A stretch of DNA of 64,000 bases from Carboxylicivirga sediminis. Its GTDB lineage: Bacteria; Bacteroidota; Bacteroidia; Bacteroidales; Marinilabiliaceae. The translations under genes were made by a program, and so were the position numbers. The number at the start of each line of letters is the position of its first letter. The stretch's first letter is position 1. The stretch covers positions 56,909 to 120,908 of the forward strand of contig NZ_JAGTAR010000018.1 of the NCBI RefSeq assembly GCF_018156225.1. The letters run 5' to 3'. Positions 53,701-61,601 of the stretch are shown piece after piece. The notes under the pieces were generated by a model. It searched no databases. It saw only the letters and a program-made list of their open reading frames with translations, and was not told where the DNA came from.

Positions 53701-55353
53701 ACAGCTCCACAAACTGCCGCAGTGCCAATGACTGCTATGCCAATGCCTTCGGAAAATATTAGCAGATTAAAAGTTGAAGAGCGTAAGGAAGAATCAGTTG
53801 CTCCACAGCTGAAAAGCACAATGGCAGACTTTAACCGTGTACTTCAATACGAACAAGCAACTACTAACGAAAGCTTGGTAGGATTCGGCGAAAGCACGCT
53901 GAATTTTACGGCCGCTACAGGTTTTTATGCGCCTGAAGATGGTTTTAATCTTTCTCATGTGCAAACCTGGTATGCATGGGGCGACATGTTGGATAGTGAG
54001 ATAAAGGTACAGATTGTTGGAGGTGGAGAAACTTTAAGCGAATGTCAGTTATTGTATGAGCAAACCTATCAATATGTGGCAGAAAGTGCTTCTTCAAACG
54101 GGGCATTAATAACCATACCTCTCGACGAAAATGTGTTCTTTTTCCCCAACGAAAAATTCTTTGTGGTATTTATATTTGATTTTAATATTACTTATCCCTT
54201 AGGAACTATAACAACTGCTGAGTCGGTATCTAATCGCTATTATTTTGGTGATGGTGAAAATATGTTTGAAACAGTTGAAGCGGGTTACAGTACCTTAGGC
54301 TGGCTGGTGCGTGCAGCTGAGATGGAAGCCGGTGGATTAACCTGGTGTACCATCGAATCAGATAAACTTGGCTCACTGGCTCCGGGTGAAGAAGGTGTTA
54401 TTGACCTCTCGTTTAATTCTACCTATGCCGAACAAGGTATAAACCAGGCGACAATCATAATCAAAAGCAATGATCCTTACAAGCCTCAGGTAGAAGTGCC
54501 GGTTAGCTTAACGCGTAATAAGGGCCCACAGTATGCCGATGGTAATGAACTGCGCTATAGCATTAATGAGGCTGATACCTTGAACTATGTGTTGAAAATA
54601 CATGATGAGGAAGGCGACAATTTTACCATTACTGTGCCTGAAGTCAAAACATACTTTGCCTACACCCTATCAGGCAATGAAGTGGAGATAGTTTTCACCC
54701 CTGATTATGATGGCGAAGGATTGCATGAATTTGTGGTAGAGGCTGAAGATAGCTATGGCAATGCCACCCAGTTTACACTGATAGTGAGTGTGGCCAATGT
54801 GAACCGTGCACCCATGGAGGTGATAGAAATTGGAGAGCGTACCTATGCCATTGAAACAGAGGATGCCTATGTACTTAACTTATCCGACTACATACAGGAT
54901 CCGGACGGGGATGAAGTGTTTTTCGAAACCACTTACGAGGTTTCCAGTGCAGTGCAGATTATGAGTACTAACGCTTCATTGGCCTTTATGCCTGTTTCAC
55001 CAGGCTATGTGTACATGAATGTGAAAGCTACAGACAGCCAGGGCGCAGTGTTAGAAACCGGGTTTCCGGTATTTATTGAGCACCGTACGGGTATTGATGA
55101 TGAAAACTACCAGGGATTGAAGCTGTATCCTAATCCGGCTGATGATGTGGTATACCTGCATATGAATGATCAGCTGGCCGATATTAGCCATGGTGAATTA
55201 ATAAGTTCATCTGGTGAAGTGGTGATGTCATTTAAGCTGGCCGAACAGGTGGATAAACACACCCTGAATGTGAGCAGAGTAAAAACCGGTGTGTATATGC
55301 TCAAGCTCTACACCGATTCAAATGTATTAGTTCATAAACTCATTAAGCGTTAA
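47719..55353 (+). CDS. Giant T9SS-secreted subtilisin-like (S8) protease
   Basis: A 2544-residue secreted serine protease. Signal peptide (1-25), propeptide-like part (26-165), S8 domain (about 190-515) with VAVIDQGVDYKHEDL (Asp210), PHGTHVAGT (His265), FAAGNN (oxyanion Asn373) and DGTSMACPHVSG (Ser443), all catalytic residues present. Then a fibronectin III-like domain (about 515-620) and a very long stalk. The stalk has repeated ASH/HYDIN-like domains (DFGNVFIGTGKEQSITI, DFGNVFQRAIKEINLRI), two nidogen-like modules (FPYFGEEYDTCYISNWG; FEIAYYGEKYDTIYIGHTG), two copies of a PDGFNLTSVQV-type module, and a cadherin-like domain (about 2380-2470). The T9SS tail (LYPNPADDVVYL) ends it. It is far longer than usual S8 enzymes (300-700). 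Confidence 0.93.
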   Translation: MNTSTHVRKFMLLLMSVFIFTVAHTQHLQTYKNGKLQGAFKIKLKPSLVVEPSGLKSKTVSGYSEVGIKAVDQLNMQYEAVKIERLIPYSSKHDIKHQKHGLHLWYKVEIETEAQLESVIKAYGILAEIEKAEPFYEKSLVPHNLRMAPKSMLNAVATVSESPFDDPQFNEQWHYHNTTDNPGTPGSDINLLRAWNRQTGDPDIVVAVIDQGVDYKHEDLAANMWVNEAELNGTPGQDSDGNGYVDDIYGFDFVNMNGDVQPLPHGTHVAGTVAAVNNNGIGVAGVAGGSGNNDGVRIMSCMIMSENSAGSAEAAFVYAADNGAVIAQNSWGWNTPGVVEQSILDAIDYFIEEAGQFENSPMKGGVVIFAAGNNGDEGEYWPGCYEKVIAVAATGPNNRVTSYSNYGDWLDISAPGGDVMDGQDHGVLSTMPDNNYGFYDGTSMACPHVSGIAALIASEYKGPEFDASQLTTRLLGGVNVIDTMEVNKPWAGKVGLGAVDAYLALLEDNGLAPGAITDLTHDGVSGTFTLLKWTVPADEDDDQPRYFHVYYSETPIVSDNLQDIEYVRINSVADAGDEFAYQLEKLKKHTTYYLGVTGVDRWGNEAELSNVITITTNNGPDITLDKSNINFSIDVKADTLSHQQFTITNTGEGLLNWNIRQNHVENIDIYSQTNERIPYKVNYTGGTTGVEAHNLSQTASIEPYAQKPTLGYMYYYDPDYLLETLIKFGESNDELSNSSATYFKVTNPDGFNLTSVQVGLNFEKLSEEPLYLEVYKGGDINSAKLIHSQTFYVGEENYYIDHIIFNKQMFFNEGDEFYIVFHIPPGHRFPFLAAQAYNMAVTDYSYYSNDQGVTWNKIKDIYYDYTKVWVVIAVNELEALEPYLEISETAGYLNANESKTIDLTVNAAKLINGNYETNLQVFGQGYPDLWEDLTLNFEVNGQDSRMESDDLVDFGNVFIGTGKEQSITIYNKGLGAFDNEFNSLNVEISHPDFKLIGNAPKVIPAERSEELTLYFTPTTEGAINATVKVSDKTGKVHTFSLYGAGTWPAKAVVSPPVSEFTGMALGDAFEGSFQLRNEGDFPLRYYVPKFADGSNMPDFDKNSIHNFGYVAGENIPAPGEEAFVWDDIQFTGKDITDLFRLDGSVMLTEAEMGFRFPYFGEEYDTCYISNWGAVSMANNGWFNAKPAGYKNPAQPSKLISAWGMPFSLDKGGKIYYQSLPGKFIIQYQGVVHESYNYDSSSSNGIGWLEEPITFQIVLHQTGDIDFNYKDLGEVLGTRDLGFNRASTLIMIEDQSLDDRIVLNGYGTKASDPFILNTFPTTGHQIYFKNPGFGVVDEITNAYGTVPVGSSVEIRYKGSTEKLYQADFDERINIVSTDPVNNPVNHTIKLNITSGGQVDFVFEPQMLDFGNVFQRAIKEINLRITNEGRAIGTITDVALENGLFTVDGYLPAMLRPNTVSDYTVTVNATELGIINDVLVVTDDEGQTYRIPVTCNVVDAPVISSGLNEINTSLKHGDSTVVRLDIINSGNNPMQVTPSANEWLFAWPDDGSEVSSNFDYTYTIEHNTDSRYLNWSTAIKDGTKLDVTDEIFNPDKFWMTVPLPFEIAYYGEKYDTIYIGHTGVITVLPDQPSREWGPDHFIPNESLINGYLAPLFGFNGVSNPEFYPETGIYTKEYNDKFVIRFQDLGSNGGGSAVTVEVWLFKSGIIKYMYEVNEPETARILASLIGIENQDGTKGIQVSARTMGIIKNGTVVTFLPTKSYTVPANSSQAFNVHLNARSLYDGTYTDNLRFTNDTPDNPEFSIPVTMEVIGENNVLVDDTLDMGELMMIEHDNTDYTSPYKRYDFDFTVKNEGTRAVQIRNVKLKNGFNYAITMGDDDKFGTGSAADGWVDISRKLINYKLKPNEEETFRLRVYPLAEAEVIDTVMVYCDIEEEAIKVPVSGVFTLPPVINVQTESIELYTDTINYIDSRSIVFDNLAGSANLEYEVGIAFKRGTAPQTAAVPMTAMPMPSENISRLKVEERKEESVAPQLKSTMADFNRVLQYEQATTNESLVGFGESTLNFTAATGFYAPEDGFNLSHVQTWYAWGDMLDSEIKVQIVGGGETLSECQLLYEQTYQYVAESASSNGALITIPLDENVFFFPNEKFFVVFIFDFNITYPLGTITTAESVSNRYYFGDGENMFETVEAGYSTLGWLVRAAEMEAGGLTWCTIESDKLGSLAPGEEGVIDLSFNSTYAEQGINQATIIIKSNDPYKPQVEVPVSLTRNKGPQYADGNELRYSINEADTLNYVLKIHDEEGDNFTITVPEVKTYFAYTLSGNEVEIVFTPDYDGEGLHEFVVEAEDSYGNATQFTLIVSVANVNRAPMEVIEIGERTYAIETEDAYVLNLSDYIQDPDGDEVFFETTYEVSSAVQIMSTNASLAFMPVSPGYVYMNVKATDSQGAVLETGFPVFIEHRTGIDDENYQGLKLYPNPADDVVYLHMNDQLADISHGELISSSGEVVMSFKLAEQVDKHTLNVSRVKTGVYMLKLYTDSNVLVHKLIKR

Positions 55354-55359
55354 CTATTA

Positions 55360-55396
55360 TTCTCCATGCTTCATTAAACCCATGGAGCATGGGGAA
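55360..55396 (+). other. Intercistronic hairpin after the subtilase gene
   Basis: TTCTCCATGCT and AGCATGGGGAA (10 of 11 matching plus a wobble) flank a 15-nt loop. No T run follows. It may be a weak terminator or an mRNA-end stabiliser between the two T9SS genes. Confidence 0.5.
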
Positions 55397-55451
55397 TACC
55401 TTAAAATATCACCCGGTTGCAACGGCAACCTATTATTAATCAATTTAATCA

Positions 55452-57905
55452 ATGAAAATCATGAAAAGATTTACTATGTTATTACTGGGAGTCTGTTTAT
55501 TCAGTTTCTCAATTAAGGCACAAATGGTCCCGACAAATGACTTATCCTTAAAAAAAACACTGACGGGTAACACTGTGTCTGAAATTGCGCCTTATGGCTC
55601 GGGTTTTATTATGGTCTCAACTGACGGTACAAACGATTTTATTACGTCTACTACTGATGGAACCAATTTTATGGATGTTGAAACATTGGAATTAGGCAGT
55701 GCTAAAAGGTTAGCAGGCTGGGCTGATTCTGATAAGGCGTTTTATCTAGGGCATAATACAAGTGAGACACCTGATGCTGGGAAGGAGTTGCGATTGTTTG
55801 ACGGTACATCAGCCAGCTATATTTTTAACCACGATCCTGTAGCGAATGATCTAAACCCGGTTACAAATGTGTTAAGAGTAATGAATGGAGACTCATATTA
55901 TTACCATTACTTATGTGCTGGTACTTGGTCTCCTGCAACAGGAACACCAACGAAGGGTTATCTGACAGATGGAACAGATGGTGGAACGTTTGACCTCATT
56001 GCTCCTGAAGGCGGATTTGGTCCTTCTGATGAAGCACTTGCAAATGGAAAGTTTGAAGGAGCGGCTTTTAACGGGAAATTATATTACGAAGGTAAGAATG
56101 AGCCACTTTTGGGATTTGCTATGTCATCGTTGTATGCAGCTGATGGTGTTAACTTAACAACGGTATATACACATGATAGTGATGTTGAAGGTTTATCAAA
56201 TATGATAGCAACTTCGTCTCATTTATATTTCTATTCAAGTGAAACTTATACAACTTCTGGTAATGCCCGTGTTTTTGCAATGGGTACTGATGATGAAGTA
56301 AGCTTGGTTACCGAAGCATCAGGAACCGAGATTTATTGTTTAAAGCAGATAATGCCGCAAACCTTAGGCAATAAAGTATATGCAGTTGCGGTGACGACGG
56401 CAGGAACTAAGCTAGTTGAGATGAATGGTACAAGTGCTCAATATTATCACTTGAATAACGAAAGCGAGTCTGATAATATCGTTGATATGGTTGTTTCAGG
56501 TGATTATGTGTATGTATTAGCTTCCACTACTGGCAACGAAACAGAGTTGTTCGTGATTAAACCATCAAGTGTGGAGCCAGCCTATGTTAATGCAATGGCT
56601 GAAAATATTTCACCAAGCGATAACTTTAGTATGCTAACAGCCATTAATGGGGGAGTGGCCTTCACTGGTAATGATTGGGTGTATGTATCTTCTGGTAACC
56701 CGGGCACAACCAAATCATTAATGCCTCAGAAGGCAGGTATTACTAACCTATTCAGTACTGCTGATAAGCTTTATGTATTTGCTAATAATGGTGCAGATAC
56801 TGAGATTTATGAGTATACACCAAATTTTAGTTCTAAAACTATTACGATTACAGTAATGGAAGATGGCACTACAACAGGCATACAGTATATGAGTGTAAGC
56901 TTAACCGATGGTTTGGAAAACTATAGTGGTTCGACAGATGCAGACGGCAATACTCAGTTTTCTGATATCCCATACGGTAATTATGAGGTCAGTATAAATG
57001 GTGGATCCTATGTGCCTTATGAAGGTTTATTATCTGTGAATGATTTCTTTGGTGATAAGACTTTCTACGTAGTTGTGGGAGCTAACTTCATGATTAACGT
57101 GTATGATGCCGCTACAAATGCACAGTTGGCTGATGTAACAGTGGAATATGTAAACACGGCCGATCAGTCATCTTACAGCACTACAATTGTTGAAAACAGA
57201 AACATGTATATGAACAATATCCTTACCATACCTTATGGTACGTACAATGTTACAATAACCAGGGTTGGTTATACAGCCTATACAGAAGAAGGTGTTGTTG
57301 TCGATGCAAATACGCAGATGGTTAATTACAATATCAACCAGGGTTTCATTTCATTCTACGTTCGCCTGTTTGATAATTCTCGTATGCCAAATGAAACAGA
57401 GGTACCAGCAGCTGGTGGTGGTACTGTTACATTAACAAATACAGATGATCCAACGATGAGTTATGAGGCGAGTGTAATTGAAGTTCCTATGGATGGTTAT
57501 GTTGTGTATATGTCAAGTTTTGAAGATATTCCATATGGTAATTATTCAGGTATTGCAACAGCTGATGGTTTCGAAGATGCATCTTTTACACTTGTGCTTA
57601 ATGATGATTCAAACTTCCCTCCTCATCCGGCGGTTTATATGGATCCAATCCCAACAGGTATTGAAGATACTGAGTTAACTAAGGTACGAGTTTACCCTAA
57701 TCCAGCAGATGACTTTATTCAGTTGGAATCGGCTAATGCCATTCAGTCAGTAGAAATCTACTCAGTAAATGGCACCAAAGTAAAAGCGCTGAATAACGAG
57801 CAAATTACGCAAATAAATATATCTGAATTACCAAAAGGTTTATACCTGGTTGCTACCACAGATAGCAACGGACAACGACAAATTACAAAAATCAATAAAC
57901 GCTAA
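55452..57905 (+). CDS. T9SS-secreted protein with propeller-like and PEGA/CNA-B-like repeats
   Basis: An 817-residue secreted protein. Signal peptide (1-23; ATG codons at 55452 and 55461 both possible), an N-terminal part of repeated beta strands with Asp-Gly-Thr words (STDGTNDFITSTTDGTNF), probably a beta-propeller (about 30-465), and three related beta-sandwich repeats (about 470-735). Each repeat contains IPYGNY or IPYGTY, as in carboxypeptidase-regulatory/PEGA-like domains. A T9SS tail (VRVYPNPADDFIQL) ends it. No catalytic motif seen. It may assist the protease or bind the substrate at the surface. A terminator follows. Confidence 0.78.
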   Translation: MKIMKRFTMLLLGVCLFSFSIKAQMVPTNDLSLKKTLTGNTVSEIAPYGSGFIMVSTDGTNDFITSTTDGTNFMDVETLELGSAKRLAGWADSDKAFYLGHNTSETPDAGKELRLFDGTSASYIFNHDPVANDLNPVTNVLRVMNGDSYYYHYLCAGTWSPATGTPTKGYLTDGTDGGTFDLIAPEGGFGPSDEALANGKFEGAAFNGKLYYEGKNEPLLGFAMSSLYAADGVNLTTVYTHDSDVEGLSNMIATSSHLYFYSSETYTTSGNARVFAMGTDDEVSLVTEASGTEIYCLKQIMPQTLGNKVYAVAVTTAGTKLVEMNGTSAQYYHLNNESESDNIVDMVVSGDYVYVLASTTGNETELFVIKPSSVEPAYVNAMAENISPSDNFSMLTAINGGVAFTGNDWVYVSSGNPGTTKSLMPQKAGITNLFSTADKLYVFANNGADTEIYEYTPNFSSKTITITVMEDGTTTGIQYMSVSLTDGLENYSGSTDADGNTQFSDIPYGNYEVSINGGSYVPYEGLLSVNDFFGDKTFYVVVGANFMINVYDAATNAQLADVTVEYVNTADQSSYSTTIVENRNMYMNNILTIPYGTYNVTITRVGYTAYTEEGVVVDANTQMVNYNINQGFISFYVRLFDNSRMPNETEVPAAGGGTVTLTNTDDPTMSYEASVIEVPMDGYVVYMSSFEDIPYGNYSGIATADGFEDASFTLVLNDDSNFPPHPAVYMDPIPTGIEDTELTKVRVYPNPADDFIQLESANAIQSVEIYSVNGTKVKALNNEQITQINISELPKGLYLVATTDSNGQRQITKINKR

Positions 57906-57918
57906 TTTGTGCCGGACC

Positions 57919-57953
57919 CAACTACCCTTTCAACGGAGAGGGTAGTTGTTTTT
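57919..57953 (+). terminator. Terminator of the 55452 gene
   Basis: Perfect 10-bp stem CAACTACCCT/AGGGTAGTTG with a 10-nt loop followed by T-rich TTTTTA. It separates the protease unit from the SusCD unit. Confidence 0.9.
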
Positions 57954-58140
57954 ACTCATGCTGAGCTACTGTTATTGGTCAGCTAATGGCTGATAATTGC
58001 TACTGGCATACACGCCATCAACAAAAACAAAAAATGGGAATCGCCAAAACCAAAAAACTACTTTTTAAAAGCATTAAATCGATTAAGCTCCATGCCGTTT
58101 GTCGGTACAAGTAATGGCAATTGAACTAAAAATTAAACAG

Positions 58141-58563
58141 ATGAAAAATAAGTATTTGATAGTATTAATGTTACTTCTGCCCTTAATGTTGGCATGTGAG
58201 AAAGATAAAAATGAAGATACCACTCCTCCGGTGGCCGATATTGCTTTGCCAACCGACAATACACTTTACTATCGTGGCAATACCCTCATGTTCACCGGCT
58301 ATTTTACCGATGATGTAGAATTGAAAGAATGTACCTTTTACCTAAGCCAGGGCCTTAAAGCCACTCGCGGATGGGATGCTCCATGGCAACCCGAAGCCCA
58401 AACCTTACCGTTAACTGGGAAAGAAGACAAACTGGTTGAACAGCACCTGTTTGAGCTGATGATACCCAACGAAATTATGTCTGGCGATTATGTTTTAACT
58501 ATACTTACCATCGACCAGGCTTTAAATTACAGCACTACAGAAATTCCAATTCAAATAAAATAA
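58141..58563 (+). CDS. DUF4625-like lipoprotein
   Basis: A 140-residue lipoprotein. The start at 58141 (MKNKYLIVLMLLLPLMLAC) puts the lipobox Cys at 19; an upstream in-frame ATG at 58099 would add 14 polar residues. The mature part is one Ig-like beta-sandwich (DTTPPVADIALPTDNTLYYRGNTLMFTGYFTDDVELKECTF in outline), as in DUF4625 proteins that accompany SusC/SusD genes. It lies 68 bp before SusC and is probably co-transcribed. Confidence 0.8.
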   Translation: MKNKYLIVLMLLLPLMLACEKDKNEDTTPPVADIALPTDNTLYYRGNTLMFTGYFTDDVELKECTFYLSQGLKATRGWDAPWQPEAQTLPLTGKEDKLVEQHLFELMIPNEIMSGDYVLTILTIDQALNYSTTEIPIQIK

Positions 58564-58631
58564 TAATGGTGTAAAAGCCATCAGCATATTGTAATCAGAG
58601 AATACTAAACAAAATCAAATAAAAAATCGAC

Positions 58632-61547
58632 ATGAAGCATGTATTAACTTATCTGCTCTTGCTTTGTATTGCCTTTAACGGAACACTGTTGGCCCAGTCA
58701 ACAGTCATTTCCGGCTCGGTAAAAGATAAGAGTAATGGTGATCCAATGATTGGCGTGACCATCGTTGTGAAAGGGACCACAATTGGTACGGTTACCGATT
58801 TTGAAGGGAACTATAACCTACAGGTGCCCCAGGATGCACAGGTACTGCAATATTCCTTTATTGGCTATAAGCAACAGGAAATTGCACTTAGCGGACAACA
58901 GACGATTAATGTGTTAATGGAGTCCGATTCTGAATCCATCGATGAAGTAGTCGTAACGGGTTACGGTATTAAAAAGAAAGGCACATATACTGGTTCAGTG
59001 GAGGTGGTGTCGGCCGATAAAATTGAACAGGTACCGGTGGCCAGTTTTGATCAGGTGCTGCAGGGGCAGGCTCCTGGATTAATTGCCATTGGTTCATCGG
59101 GTGCACCAGGTGCGGCCGCTACCGTACGTATCCGCGGTATTAGCTCTATCAATGCCGGTAACGATCCGCTATACATTATGGATGGTGTGCCTATTTCGGC
59201 AGGTCAGTTCAGCGCCCTTAACCAAAATGATATTGAAAATGTATCTATTCTTAAGGATGCTACAGCTACCTCACTGTATGGTAGCCGTGCCAGTAACGGG
59301 GTGATAGTGATTACTACCAAGCGAGGCAGTAAAGAAGGAAATACGAAAATACAGTACCGTGGTCAGTATGGTTTTAATAAGATTGCCCGCGATAACTTTG
59401 AGATGATGAATACTGAGCAGAAGATTCAGTATGAAGAGGAGACAGGTCTTAAAACCTATACGCCGGAAGAGAAACTGGCATTGATGAAGATTAACACCAA
59501 TTGGATGGATGTGGTACTGCGCGATGCAATGACGCAGTCGCACGAAATATCGGCCAGCGGTGGTAATGAAAAAACACAGTTTTATGTGTCAGGAAGTTAC
59601 TATTATCAGGAAGGTATACAGTATCGTTCCGATTTTGACCGGATGAACTTTCGCCTCAATCTCGATAATCAAATTTCCGAAAAGGCCAGGCTGGGCACAA
59701 ACCTGACTATTGGGTACGAAACCAATAGTAATACAATCTCTGGTGGCGCTGCCTCAACCAATGTATATAACCCTATCTTTTCAGCCCGTTTGCTTAATCC
59801 TTACTTAAAGCCATACGATGCAAATGGTGATTTTAATAGTGAAGGACTGCCCTGGGCTAATCCTATTGAACAGTTAATGCTCAATGAAAACACCGATAAT
59901 ACCCTTAAGATTGTTGGAGGGATCTTCTTCGATGTTGAATTAGCTGAAAACCTAGTGTTCAAAACCAATGTGGGGGTAGATTTCTACGATTATACCGTAA
60001 CAGATTACTTGCATCCCGAATCGGAATGGGGAGCAGCTACACATGGAAAAACAACCCGTGCTTTCCGTCGGAATTTTCGCGTAACTCCAACCAATACCCT
60101 AACATATAAGTTTAAAGTGCAGGATGCACATGACTTTAATGTAATGCTTGGGCAAGAGATTATCAGTAACAATGCACAATCGTTTGGTGCAAGTGCCAAA
60201 AATCTGCCGAAAGATCTGAAAGTACTTAGTGTAGCCGCTGAGGCTGATACCTGGAGCGGTAATGCTTATGACTATTCTGTGGCCTCATTCTTTGGTAACA
60301 TGGCCTATAGTTACAATTATAAATACCTGGTTGATTTGAGTATCCGTCGTGATGGTTCGTCGCGCTTTGGTCAGAACAATCGTTGGGGAACCTTCTGGAG
60401 TGCCGGTATTGGCTGGAACATTCAGGAAGAGAATTTTATGAAATCCATCGGCTGGATCGACCAGTTGAAACTGAGGGCCAGTATTGGCGAAACGGGTAAC
60501 TACAACATCGGTAATTACGAACACCTGGCATTGTTTGGCTATGGGACTTATATGAACCAGAGTGCAGCTTATTTCTATCAGCACCAAAACGATGATTTAA
60601 CCTGGGAACGTAAGCTGAAAGCTAATGTGGCACTGGACATGGCTTTTCTGCGCAAATACCGCATGAAAATCGACCTCTACCAGGAAACCACTAAGGACAT
60701 GCTGTTTTATATTCCTTACTCATTGACCACCGGAACATCGGGCCGCATGGAAAACATAGGGGAGATGACCAACTCCGGTATTGAACTGGAACTGGATGCT
60801 GAAGTGTTTCAGTACAGGGACTTGCGTTTTCACCTGAATGCCAACATGGCCTATAACCTCAATGAGGTCACTAAGCTGTACAACGGTTTGGAAGAAATTG
60901 ATCAAGGCTATACTAAAATAACTGTAGGCAAACCATTAGGTACTTTTTACCTGACTGAGTGGGCCGGAGTAGATGAATCCAATGGTAAAGGATTATGGTA
61001 CCGCCCTGATGGCAGCGTTACAGATACTTATTCGGATAGAGACAGGCAATTGCAAGATGGGAAAGGCTATCTGCCTCCTTTGACAGGTGGATTTACCGGC
61101 ACATTCAGCTACAAAAACTGGCAGCTATCTGCCTTCTTCTCATGGATGGCCGATAAATGGATGGTTAATGGTGCGCGTTATTTCACCGAAAGTCATGGTA
61201 TGTTTATGAGCTATAATCAAAGTACCGATATCCTCGATTATTGGAAGCAACCAGGTGATAAAGCTAAACACCCAAGCCCACAATATCAGGATAACTACTA
61301 TGATACGCGCTTGCTGGAGAATGCTTCATTCTTAAGGCTGAAAAACCTCAATATCTCATATGTGCTAAATCCAAAGTGGCTTGATAAAACAGGTTTCTTC
61401 CGTAGTGCACGGGTTTATGCTCAGGGACAAAATCTGCTGACATTTACTAACTATCAGGGAATTGATCCTGAGTTCTATGGAGTAATTGAGCTGAATATGT
61501 ACCCGCATGTCAGAACCTTCACCTTTGGTATTGACCTTGGTTTTTAA
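58632..61547 (+). CDS. SusC/RagA-family TonB-dependent transporter (third locus)
   Basis: A 971-residue outer-membrane importer. Signal peptide (1-22), carboxypeptidase-regulatory-like domain (about 26-100, VKDKSNGDPMIGVTIVVKGT), TonB-box region SIDEVVVTGYGIKKKGTYTGS, plug with LYIMDGVPIS and YGSRASNGVIVITTKRG, and a barrel ending GIDLGF. Slightly shorter than the other two SusC proteins. The neighbouring lipoproteins and upstream protease, with no glycosidase in view, make a peptide or glycoprotein ligand possible; more genes lie outside the window. Confidence 0.96.
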   Translation: MKHVLTYLLLLCIAFNGTLLAQSTVISGSVKDKSNGDPMIGVTIVVKGTTIGTVTDFEGNYNLQVPQDAQVLQYSFIGYKQQEIALSGQQTINVLMESDSESIDEVVVTGYGIKKKGTYTGSVEVVSADKIEQVPVASFDQVLQGQAPGLIAIGSSGAPGAAATVRIRGISSINAGNDPLYIMDGVPISAGQFSALNQNDIENVSILKDATATSLYGSRASNGVIVITTKRGSKEGNTKIQYRGQYGFNKIARDNFEMMNTEQKIQYEEETGLKTYTPEEKLALMKINTNWMDVVLRDAMTQSHEISASGGNEKTQFYVSGSYYYQEGIQYRSDFDRMNFRLNLDNQISEKARLGTNLTIGYETNSNTISGGAASTNVYNPIFSARLLNPYLKPYDANGDFNSEGLPWANPIEQLMLNENTDNTLKIVGGIFFDVELAENLVFKTNVGVDFYDYTVTDYLHPESEWGAATHGKTTRAFRRNFRVTPTNTLTYKFKVQDAHDFNVMLGQEIISNNAQSFGASAKNLPKDLKVLSVAAEADTWSGNAYDYSVASFFGNMAYSYNYKYLVDLSIRRDGSSRFGQNNRWGTFWSAGIGWNIQEENFMKSIGWIDQLKLRASIGETGNYNIGNYEHLALFGYGTYMNQSAAYFYQHQNDDLTWERKLKANVALDMAFLRKYRMKIDLYQETTKDMLFYIPYSLTTGTSGRMENIGEMTNSGIELELDAEVFQYRDLRFHLNANMAYNLNEVTKLYNGLEEIDQGYTKITVGKPLGTFYLTEWAGVDESNGKGLWYRPDGSVTDTYSDRDRQLQDGKGYLPPLTGGFTGTFSYKNWQLSAFFSWMADKWMVNGARYFTESHGMFMSYNQSTDILDYWKQPGDKAKHPSPQYQDNYYDTRLLENASFLRLKNLNISYVLNPKWLDKTGFFRSARVYAQGQNLLTFTNYQGIDPEFYGVIELNMYPHVRTFTFGIDLGF

Positions 61548-61601
61548 GAGGGGATAATCATTGTGATGAAATTTAAATGGCAATAAGAAAAGTAATTAAT
61601 T

